From Bacteroidota bacterium (GTDB lineage: Bacteria > Bacteroidota > Bacteroidia > Chitinophagales > Chitinophagaceae): a DNA stretch of 12,091 nt. The stretch covers positions 1 to 12,091 of the forward strand of contig JAEZZY010000068.1 of assembly GCA_023418315.1 (NCBI GenBank), written 5' to 3'. The translations under genes were made by a program, and so were the position numbers. Positions 5,877 to 12,091 of this stretch are shown here, piece by piece (position 1 is the stretch's first letter; each line of letters opens with the position of its first letter). A model generated the notes under the pieces. It saw only the letters and a program-made list of their open reading frames with translations, had not been told where the DNA came from and ran no database searches.

Positions 5877-7964
5877 CTATTGAAACTCGGTATCAGCTAT
5901 GCCTTTGTTTACTTCTGCAGAAACCACTTTTGCCTCCAGGCTCATGCCCGGTCCGAGAGGGATTTTAATAACATGCGGGATTTTGTAGCCGTTGCTGCCC
6001 GGTATTTCTTTATAATCCCCCATTTCCGTGGCGAGGCTTATGCTGCTGCCATCGGGCATTTGGGCAGATTCAATTTTCTTTACCATAAAGCCTGTAGCCA
6101 CGTCGTAAAATTCGGTGGCTTTGTCTTCGCCCTGCATCATTTCCACTTTGTAGGCATCTTGTCCATTCACTTGTTCGATACCGGCAAGTGTGCGGCTGAT
6201 TCCGTATTTTTCAGGGTGCAGCTCGGCTTGAATATCGGCTTGCTCTTGCGCGTCTTTCAAATCATCGCCTTGCAGGTCTTGTTTCCCGCCTTGTCCTTCC
6301 TGATAACCTTTAGTGCCGTCAAATACCATTTTCTGGATGACCATAGGGCCGGCTGCAAAAGTTTGTCTGTATTTGCCGGGCGCTTTTTTCATTTCGGTAA
6401 GCTGTACGGTAGTGCCTTGTAAGCTGCCTTCCATCACTATTTTCATGTCTTTTATTCCGTTCAGCGCTTTTTCCCCGCCTATAGCGGCAATGTATTTTTT
6501 CAACACATCTGCTGCGGTAAGGTCGGCAGGAGCGGCTGTTTTTTTGGTTTCTTTTACAGGATTGCCGTAGGTATCAAAAAATTCAATTACGCCATCGCCG
6601 TCAAAGCGTTTCAGCTTATCGGTTATCTCGTCTTTGCTGCCTACTACAATGATGTTGGCAGTTGCGGGGTTGATGTATTTTTTTGAAATGGATTGTACGT
6701 CTGAAGAGCTAATGGCTGCCAGGTTTTTCAGATAATTCTGATAATAATCTTTAGGCATTTTATAGCGCTCGATGTTGATGGCGTATTGGGCTACGGTGCC
6801 GGGGCTTTCCAGCCCGATGGCAAATGCGCCGCTCATATAGGTAAGATGGTTTTGCAATTCTTCGTTGCCTACAGGTGTATTGCGCATGTTATTCATTTCG
6901 GCAATCATTTCGTTTACGGAGCTGTCGGTAACGATGTTGCGTGCTTTGGCATAGGCGGTTACATGTCCTTTTAAATCATCGGCGGAAATGGAGGAATACG
7001 AGCCGTAGGTCCATCCGTGTGCTTCGCGGAGGTTGAGGAACAAGCGACCGTTGGAGCCGCCGCCGAGAATGGAATTGGCTACTCTTGTTTTGATTACATC
7101 GGGTGTGCCGGGTTGCAGTTCTATAGGGTAGGTTACGTTAATCACGCTTTGTACGGCGGCATCGCGCGGCACTACGATGACGCGGGTTTTTTCAGGTGCT
7201 TTAGGGTCGGCATATTTTGCCACGGGTACGGTTGCTTTTTGCCAGGCGCCGAAATATTTTTCTACCAAGGCTTTTGCTTCTGTCAGATTAATATCTCCCA
7301 CAAGCGCCATATAGGCTACATTCGGACGGAAGTAGGTGTTGTAGTATTGCTGCACAAAAGGAAGGTCAATGTTTTTGATGGATTCTTTAGTGGCAATTTC
7401 TCCGTAAGGATGTCCTTTTCCGTAGTTGATAGCGGCGGTTACTTTATTCAGCATCGCATCGGGGTCGTTTTCTTCGGCTTCCATACCGGAGAGGGTACGG
7501 GTTTTTGTTTTTTCAAGCTCTTCCTGGGTGAAACGGGCGTTCATGGCAATGTCCGCCATCAGTTCCAGTATTTTGTCCTGATGCTTTTTAAGACCGCGTG
7601 CGCTGATTCCTTCGTAGGAGGCATTTATATCCGCGCCTATAAAATCTATTTCTTCATTGAGCTTATCGTTCGAGCGGGTTTTGGTGCCGGTGAGGAGCAA
7701 TTCGGACATCATGTCCATCATGCCGGTTTTGTTACCTTCCAGTTCGGGCTTGATGTCGAGCTGTATAGAAGCGGCTATAGTAGGCAGTTTGTGATTTTCT
7801 ACTACAAAAACCTTCATGCCGTTGGCAAGGGTAAAGCTTTCGGTTTTACCGAGTTTTATTTCGGGTGCAGGGCCGGCCTTGGGACGGATGCTGCGGTCCA
7901 GCGTTTGTGCATAGCTCGTAGAGACCAATGCAAGTGCTGCTATAGAGAGAATTATTTTTTTCAT
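5877..7964 (-). CDS. Inactive M16-family subunit with C-terminal LolA-like domain
   Basis: This 695-residue secreted protein has signal peptide MKKIILSIAALALVSTSYAQ. Residues of about 40-450 form the two halves of an M16 (insulinase/pitrilysin) unit. The zinc motif HxxEH is replaced by DMMSE at 84-88 (His to Asp, Glu to Ser, His to Glu), so it should not bind zinc or cleave peptides. The second half keeps the conserved substrate-binding Arg307 and Tyr320 (NGRLFLNLREAHGWTYGSY). In characterised heterodimeric M16B peptidases one subunit supplies zinc and the other this Arg/Tyr pair. The gene follows, by 36 bp, a gene with an intact HFFEH, which fits that arrangement. After a Lys/Ala/Pro linker (about 465-475), residues 478-695 form an extra domain. 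It starts ADVLKKYIAAIGGEKALNGI and is rich in beta strands, resembling LolA/LppX-type lipid-binding folds. It may bind a lipid or lipopeptide; that is inference. A terminator follows. Confidence 0.88.
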   Translation of the reverse strand: MKKIILSIAALALVSTSYAQTLDRSIRPKAGPAPEIKLGKTESFTLANGMKVFVVENHKLPTIAASIQLDIKPELEGNKTGMMDMMSELLLTGTKTRSNDKLNEEIDFIGADINASYEGISARGLKKHQDKILELMADIAMNARFTQEELEKTKTRTLSGMEAEENDPDAMLNKVTAAINYGKGHPYGEIATKESIKNIDLPFVQQYYNTYFRPNVAYMALVGDINLTEAKALVEKYFGAWQKATVPVAKYADPKAPEKTRVIVVPRDAAVQSVINVTYPIELQPGTPDVIKTRVANSILGGGSNGRLFLNLREAHGWTYGSYSSISADDLKGHVTAYAKARNIVTDSSVNEMIAEMNNMRNTPVGNEELQNHLTYMSGAFAIGLESPGTVAQYAINIERYKMPKDYYQNYLKNLAAISSSDVQSISKKYINPATANIIVVGSKDEITDKLKRFDGDGVIEFFDTYGNPVKETKKTAAPADLTAADVLKKYIAAIGGEKALNGIKDMKIVMEGSLQGTTVQLTEMKKAPGKYRQTFAAGPMVIQKMVFDGTKGYQEGQGGKQDLQGDDLKDAQEQADIQAELHPEKYGISRTLAGIEQVNGQDAYKVEMMQGEDKATEFYDVATGFMVKKIESAQMPDGSSISLATEMGDYKEIPGSNGYKIPHVIKIPLGPGMSLEAKVVSAEVNKGIADTEFQ

Positions 7965-8000
7965 TGTATGATGATGCTAAAGAAATGATTGAATGGTTAC

Positions 8001-9332
8001 TTATTTTTTCTCCATTGATTTTGGTAAATAATACACGACAAGGCGGTTGTTCTTTGTGAAATATTTAGCCGCTACACGCTTCAAATCTGCTTTGGTAATG
8101 CTTCTGTATTTTTCCAGCTCGGTATTGATGAGGTTGGTGTTTTTGAAGAAGGTATAGTAAGTAGCGAGATTATTTACCACACCTGCAGAGCGCTGGTTTT
8201 GCGATACGAAATCGCTTTCCGCCTGGTTGATGAGTTTTTGATATTCTTCATCGCTTATTTCATTCTTCATCACTTTTTCCACTTCGGCATCCATCGCTGT
8301 TTCAAGGTCTTGAGGACTTACGCCGCTGTTGGCAATGCCAAACATCATAGCAACGCCGGGGTCTTCATTTTGCAAAGCGAACGCACCTACTGCCAGCGCT
8401 TTTTCTTGCTGATCTACAATCGCTTTTTGGAAGCGGGAGCTTTTACCCTGCGATAACAGCTGGGTCAATAGCTGGATGGCGTAATAATCATTGTCTTTCA
8501 TAGGAGGGACGTGGTAGGCAAGGATGACTGCCGGTAATTGCACATTATCATAAAAATTCACTCGTTTTTCAGCGGTTTGTACAGGCTCTACTTCCGTAGG
8601 ACGCGGGATGGCTTTGCCTCCTTTGGGGATACCACCGAAATATTTATTCACCCATTCTTTGGTTTGCGCCACGTTGATATCGCCGCCTATCACCAATACC
8701 GCATTTTCGGGTACATAGAAGGTTCTGTAAAAATCCATGAACTCGCTCAGCTTGGCTTCATCTATATATTGTGCCTTGCCTATAGGCGACCAGCGGTAAG
8801 GATGTGTGGTAAATGCGTTTTCAAACACTACGTTCAGCAGTTGCCCGTAAGGCGTATTGTCATAGCGTTGTTTCTTTTCTTCTTTCACCACTTTGCGTTG
8901 TGTTTCCAAGCCTATGGTGTCAATCTTAGCGTAGTGCATACGTTCCGATTCCATCCATAAAGTCAGTTCTAATTGGTTGGAAGGCACGGTTTGGTAATAA
9001 TACGTACGGTCTTGCGAGGTATTGGCATTGAGCTGGCCGCCCGCTGCCTGTATTATTTTCATGTATTCGCCCCGCCCCATGTTATCGCTTCCTTCAAACA
9101 AAAGATGCTCGAAGAAGTGCGCGAAACCGGTGCGCTGCGGGTCTTCATTCTTAGAACCTACGTGATACATCACCGCAGTGGTAACGATAGGTGTGGAATG
9201 GTCTTCATGCAGGATGACGTGCAAGCCGTTGGGCAGGTCATATTCCGTAAAATTGATTTTGGCTGTCTGCGCCTGCGATGCTGCTGACGCCAACATGGCA
9301 AAAACCGCTATTGACAAAGCTTTTAGCTTCAT
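8001..9332 (-). CDS. Zinc metallopeptidase, M16B family, catalytic subunit
   Basis: This is a 443-residue secreted peptidase. The signal peptide MKLKALSIAVFAMLASAASQAQ is followed by an M16 N-terminal domain. Its inverted zinc site HFFEH lies at residues 72-76 (His72, His76 zinc ligands, Glu75 the general base), with Glu151 in the downstream RKVVKEEKKQ as third ligand, the family's usual 75 or so residues on. The second M16 domain spans about 195-440. It has the Arg of the substrate pair (KSSRF) but not the Tyr, since ALAVGAF stands where other members have a Tyr. The inactive partner encoded downstream supplies both residues. I chose the ATG at 9332: it begins the signal peptide, while the in-frame ATG at 9374 falls inside the -7 promoter element. 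Likely location is the periplasm or outer-membrane side of the envelope; the substrate is unknown. Confidence 0.93.
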   Translation of the reverse strand: MKLKALSIAVFAMLASAASQAQTAKINFTEYDLPNGLHVILHEDHSTPIVTTAVMYHVGSKNEDPQRTGFAHFFEHLLFEGSDNMGRGEYMKIIQAAGGQLNANTSQDRTYYYQTVPSNQLELTLWMESERMHYAKIDTIGLETQRKVVKEEKKQRYDNTPYGQLLNVVFENAFTTHPYRWSPIGKAQYIDEAKLSEFMDFYRTFYVPENAVLVIGGDINVAQTKEWVNKYFGGIPKGGKAIPRPTEVEPVQTAEKRVNFYDNVQLPAVILAYHVPPMKDNDYYAIQLLTQLLSQGKSSRFQKAIVDQQEKALAVGAFALQNEDPGVAMMFGIANSGVSPQDLETAMDAEVEKVMKNEISDEEYQKLINQAESDFVSQNQRSAGVVNNLATYYTFFKNTNLINTELEKYRSITKADLKRVAAKYFTKNNRLVVYYLPKSMEKK

Positions 9333-9371
9333 AAGAACATAAAATTTTGTGTAAAGGTAATGTGTAGGGCG

Positions 9372-9399
9372 CAAATGAAGTAAAATACCTATAAAACAA
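9372..9399 (-). promoter_or_regulatory. Bacteroidota-type promoter of the M16 operon
   Basis: On the minus strand TTG (9399-9397) is followed after 17 bp by TTCATTTG (9379-9372), which matches TAnnTTTG at five of six fixed positions. The expected start site near 9366 leaves a leader of about 33 nt before the ATG at 9332. Confidence 0.5.
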
Positions 9400-9408
9400 C
9401 ACAGGCAG

Positions 9409-9467
9409 GCGGATGAAATCCCGCGTTTGACGGGGGATTTAAACCCACCATCCGCGTTTAAATTTTT
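9409..9467. repeat. Intergenic segment with competing inverted repeats
   Basis: Three perfect inverted repeats are packed together between the response-regulator stop (9496) and the M16 promoter. They are GCGGATG (9409-9415) with CATCCGC (9449-9455), AAATCCC (9416-9422) with GGGATTT (9434-9440), and ATTTAAAC (9437-9444) with GTTTAAAT (9456-9463). The first two nest; the third excludes both. The word CCGCGTTT also recurs at 9421 and 9452. On the plus strand the third stem runs into TTTT. It could be the 3' end of the regulator mRNA, a cruciform or a binding site; I cannot decide. Confidence 0.6.
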
Positions 9468-9495
9468 GCCATCGTTGAGCGTATCATCCCTTCGC

Positions 9496-10155
9496 CTAAT
9501 TTCTGTTTTCTTTTTTAATAATTAAACTGTTTTGGGCAGCAAATTCATACAAGCCCATCAAGTTGGAATGATCCAGAGATAATTTTCTGTAAATATTCTT
9601 TCGGTGGGTTTGCACGGTAAACAAGGAGAGGGAAAGACGGTCGGCAATGTCTTGAGAAGTGAGCCTGTCGCACATCATGCGGATGATTTCCACTTCTCTT
9701 TTTGTTAGTTTGTATTTGATAAGAAACGCATCCAGATAGGAAAACTGATTGTCTGCATCTTCATTTTGCACGCCAAAATCGGGAAACGATTCCTTGCCGT
9801 CCATCACCATCGCTATGGTCTCTTTCAAGCTGCTGAGGTTTTCGGTTTTAAGGATGTATGCCGATGCGCCTGTTGCCCTACATTCATCCACTAATTTTTG
9901 GGATTTATAGGCTGAGATAACGATTTTTTTTAGGTTGAAATTGTGAAGCTGCTGCAAAATCTGAAGTCCGTCAACCCGTGGCATATTCAAATCCAGAAGA
10001 AGAATATCTGCAGAATTTAATAAGGGGGACTGCAATAGCTGATGTCCATTTGTAAATTCTGCGATTAGTTCAAATTTTTCTTCTGTTTTTAAAACTGTTT
10101 TAATACCCTCCGTTACCACAGGGTGATCGTCTGTCACAATAATCCGAACCTGCAT
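9496..10155 (-). CDS. Response regulator, NarL/FixJ type (REC + LuxR HTH)
   Basis: This is a 219-residue DNA-binding response regulator. The receiver domain (about residues 1-120) has the acidic pair Asp9-Asp10 (VTDDHP), the phosphorylated Asp55 in LLLDLNMP, Ser81 in VISAY and Lys103 in YILKTE. All key residues are present, so it should be phosphorylated normally. A LuxR-type helix-turn-helix follows at about 150-207, starting KLTKREVEIIRMM and including DIADRLSLSLFTVQTHRKNI, and the protein ends in a Lys-rich tail. The ATG at 10155 was chosen because AAGGAG lies 8 bp ahead of it (10169-10164). The GTG at 10161 would sit only 2 bp from that site. The sensor kinase gene ends 52 bp upstream on the same strand, so the two form a cognate pair. 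Target genes cannot be inferred. Confidence 0.95.
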   Translation of the reverse strand: MQVRIIVTDDHPVVTEGIKTVLKTEEKFELIAEFTNGHQLLQSPLLNSADILLLDLNMPRVDGLQILQQLHNFNLKKIVISAYKSQKLVDECRATGASAYILKTENLSSLKETIAMVMDGKESFPDFGVQNEDADNQFSYLDAFLIKYKLTKREVEIIRMMCDRLTSQDIADRLSLSLFTVQTHRKNIYRKLSLDHSNLMGLYEFAAQNSLIIKKENRN

Positions 10156-10163
10156 ATACACTT

Positions 10164-10169
10164 CTCCTT
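10164..10169 (-). promoter_or_regulatory. Shine-Dalgarno site of the response regulator
   Basis: AAGGAG reads on the minus strand 8 bp before the ATG at 10155 and decides that start over the GTG at 10161. Such a strong site is unusual here: the other starts in the window have A/T-rich leaders instead. Confidence 0.7.
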
Positions 10170-10180
10170 GGTGAATGCAA

Positions 10181-10188
10181 CAAATTTA
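10181..10188 (-). promoter_or_regulatory. Possible internal -7 box ahead of the response regulator
   Basis: TAAATTTG on the minus strand is a perfect TAnnTTTG match 25 bp ahead of the ATG at 10155, in the gap after the kinase gene. No TTG lies 17-23 bp further upstream, so it may be chance in A/T-rich DNA. Confidence 0.25.
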
Positions 10189-10207
10189 GAAAAACAATCG
10201 GAAGAAT

Positions 10208-12091
10208 TTACGCTTTGGCTCTGTTCCCTATCGGAAGTTCGGCTAATACAAAGGTTCCTTTGTTTTTGCTGCCGTTTATTTCTACTTTCCCATTTAGGTA
10301 TTCAATGTTTTGTTTGAGCATTTTCATCCCCATTCCGTCAGAGGTTGGATTTTCCTCCATCCCGTCTCCGTTATCTTCAATGTAAATAGTAACGCTATCG
10401 TCAAATTCGACAATTTGCATCAGCACATGTGTGGCTTGGGAGTGTTTGATGATGTTATTGAACACTTCTTGAATCATCCGGTAAATGACCATTTTCAATT
10501 GTGTATTCCATGTGTTGGTGTTGTCTAAGCCTTCGATGACTTCTTCAATTTTTATCTTTCCGGAAGTATTGATGGCATTGACCAGTTCATTGATTGCGGC
10601 TTTCAACCCGTATTGATCCAATGCGACGGGCATGAGTGAATGGCTGATGCTGCGAATGGATTCGCTTGCTTGTACCAATAATTTTTTGGTAGTTTCTAAT
10701 TTTTGAGGTGCATCACTCCCTGCTACGAAAACCTGTTTTTCAAGTTGGTCAATGTTGAGCTTGGCTATAGAAAGGATGCCGCCGGTTTCATCATGAAGTT
10801 TGCCGGCAATTTTTTTACGTTCTTCCTGTTCTGCTTTGGATAAAGAATCGGCAAGGTCGAGCCTGTGTTTCTGCCGGATTTGCACCAATTCGGCTTTGTG
10901 AATTTTACGGGATTGACTCCTGCGTTGCAGCAAAAAAGCAACAGATAAAAACAACAATAAAACGATAAAGCCGGCAATGCTGAAAAAATAGCGTTGTTTT
11001 CGCTGCTGATTTTCTTTTTCGAGTGCGAGGATGTGGTCTTTCTTGCTTAGCTCATATTCGGTTTGGAGTTTTAGCGCATTGATTTTTTCGCTTTCATCAA
11101 ATCGGATGCTCCGCAGTTCTATTTCTTTTTGCTGGTATGCAAACGCCTTTTTATAGTCGCTCAATTTTTCATACAGCCTTTTTTGATAGGTATATAAATC
11201 CAATAATAGGGAACCATTTTTTGTATCCTCTTTAAAATAGGCTTCTGCCTCATCCAAATACTTCTTAGCCTCATCCGGTTTGTTTTCTTCGATGCTTAGT
11301 TTTCCTAAGACGGATAGGGTAGATGCGATATAGGGTTTTACCTTAGCTTCTCTTCTTAGTTCCAGCGCTTTGAGAAGATTTTCCTTAGCTAATTGATTGT
11401 TGCCTATGTTCACTAAATAATTGCCATAGTTATGATAGTTCAAAGCCAGTCCGGCTTTATCCTGTGCTTTTTTAAAGGCCTGGGATGCTTTTTCGTATAA
11501 ATGGTCTAAGTTCTTTTCAGTTTCTTTGTTTTTCATGAATCGGGTATTGGCAAGGTTCATCCATGCTAAGGCAAGAGAACGATGGTCGTTTGCCGATTGC
11601 GCCAAGTCAATACATTTTTGATAGTAGTGTATCGCCTGGTCATATTCTTTTAAATGACGAAAAGTGATGGCTACATTGTTGTATGACCTTACCATAGCGG
11701 TGGTATCGTTTAGTTTTTCCGACAGGCGAATTGCTTTTAGATGATGCTGTACGGCCAATTTATATTGGGAGCTTTGATTAAGCGTATTTGCATAATTGGT
11801 ATAGGCTCTTAAAAGCAATGGGTAGTCCTCATTTTCTATGCCTATGTCAATTGCTTTTTGGAAATAATCCGTGCTTTGAATAAGGTTTTTATGTTTATCC
11901 TTTATAATTCCCATTCGGTTGTACAGCTCGCCTAACCGATGATAATCCACGGGGTCAAAATTCTCTTCTAAAGAAATTGCTTGTTGTATATATAATTCGG
12001 CATTTTGAAATTGGCGCAGCAAATTGAGTTCGCGTCCTAAATTGCCGAATGCGCGTGCTTTCCCTTTTGTATAATTCAGTTGGTTGCATTG
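10208..12091 (-). CDS. TPR-containing sensor histidine kinase (N-terminus outside window)
   Basis: This 627-residue fragment of a membrane sensor kinase stays open to the window edge, so the true start and any signal peptide lie beyond 12091. Residues about 1-330 are helical tetratricopeptide repeats (for example LAWMNLANTRF and GLALNYHNYGNYL), followed by a charged coiled coil. A single membrane helix at about 367-390 (YFFSIAGFIVLLLFLSVAFLL) suggests the TPR domain faces the periplasm and senses a protein or peptide there. Next comes a HisKA_3 dimerisation domain with the phospho-accepting His433 in ERKKIAGKLHDETGG. The HATPase_c domain has an N-box (EVFNNIIKHS, about 541-550), a G1 box (IEDNGDGM, about 570) and a second glycine box (DGMGMKML, about 586). 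All catalytic motifs are intact. This layout is frequent in Bacteroidota and pairs with LuxR-type regulators, as it does here. Confidence 0.93.
   Translation of the reverse strand, partial: QCNQLNYTKGKARAFGNLGRELNLLRQFQNAELYIQQAISLEENFDPVDYHRLGELYNRMGIIKDKHKNLIQSTDYFQKAIDIGIENEDYPLLLRAYTNYANTLNQSSQYKLAVQHHLKAIRLSEKLNDTTAMVRSYNNVAITFRHLKEYDQAIHYYQKCIDLAQSANDHRSLALAWMNLANTRFMKNKETEKNLDHLYEKASQAFKKAQDKAGLALNYHNYGNYLVNIGNNQLAKENLLKALELRREAKVKPYIASTLSVLGKLSIEENKPDEAKKYLDEAEAYFKEDTKNGSLLLDLYTYQKRLYEKLSDYKKAFAYQQKEIELRSIRFDESEKINALKLQTEYELSKKDHILALEKENQQRKQRYFFSIAGFIVLLLFLSVAFLLQRRSQSRKIHKAELVQIRQKHRLDLADSLSKAEQEERKKIAGKLHDETGGILSIAKLNIDQLEKQVFVAGSDAPQKLETTKKLLVQASESIRSISHSLMPVALDQYGLKAAINELVNAINTSGKIKIEEVIEGLDNTNTWNTQLKMVIYRMIQEVFNNIIKHSQATHVLMQIVEFDDSVTIYIEDNGDGMEENPTSDGMGMKMLKQNIEYLNGKVEINGSKNKGTFVLAELPIGNRAKA

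Noticed and set aside
7017..7988. Open frame of 323 codons on the plus strand opposite the inactive M16 gene
   Set aside because: Its translation is crowded with Phe, Tyr, Cys and Gly without domain pattern, as expected from the reverse strand of a real gene. The minus-strand frame has a signal peptide and clear M16 homology.
10159..10161. GTG at 10161 as the start of the response regulator
   Set aside because: It would sit only 2 bp from the AAGGAG site, whereas the ATG at 10155 is at an ideal 8 bp.
12020..12022. TTG at 12022 as the start of the histidine kinase
   Set aside because: The frame stays open through 23 more codons to the window edge and continues TPR-like sequence (KARAFGNLGRELN), so the true start lies outside.

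Overview
The window is ordinary chromosomal DNA from a member of the Bacteroidota. The evidence is a bamA gene followed by two OmpH/Skp chaperone genes, a DUF6452/DUF6048 envelope pair, a paired M16 peptidase operon, a sensor kinase with tetratricopeptide repeats, and promoters of the Bacteroidota type (TTG, a gap of about 20 bp, TAnnTTTG). Base composition looks moderate (GC in the low-to-mid forties, by eye). The gene set suggests a Chitinophagales- or Sphingobacteriales-like organism, but this cannot be settled from the window. No mobile element, tRNA, rRNA or CRISPR array was found.

Positions 1-3730 (+ strand) hold the outer-membrane assembly block. It contains the 3' 97% or so of bamA (five POTRA domains and a 16-strand barrel; the 5' end is outside the window), then two paralogous periplasmic chaperones of the OmpH/Skp family. 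The second chaperone gene has its own promoter, and the block closes with a strong intrinsic terminator. A small three-helix membrane protein of unknown function follows (3835-4221). It converges, with only 3 bp between stop codons, on the next operon.

Positions 4225-5750 (- strand) hold a tightly overlapping three-gene operon. In transcription order it encodes a ZapB-like coiled-coil protein, a DUF6452 lipoprotein and a DUF6048 outer-membrane barrel protein. A promoter with a perfect TAnnTTTG box lies at the front. The 8-bp and 20-bp overlaps imply coupled translation.

Positions 5829-9400 (- strand) hold a two-gene operon of secreted M16 peptidase-family proteins. The first carries the intact zinc site HFFEH. 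The second has lost the zinc ligands but keeps the Arg/Tyr substrate-binding pair and carries an extra C-terminal LolA-like domain. The likely product is an active/inactive heterodimer in the periplasm or envelope.

Positions 9409-9467 hold an intergenic segment with competing inverted repeats. Positions 9496-12091 (- strand) hold a two-component system: a TPR/HisKA_3 membrane histidine kinase that runs off the end of the window, followed by a NarL/FixJ-type response regulator.

Most of the window therefore concerns the cell envelope: OMP insertion, periplasmic chaperones, an OM lipoprotein/barrel pair and envelope proteolysis. No radically new system is evident. The best leads are the coupled coiled-coil/DUF6452/DUF6048 operon, the LolA-like fusion on the inactive M16 subunit, the switch-like intergenic structure, and a strongly over-represented word, TATAGGC.
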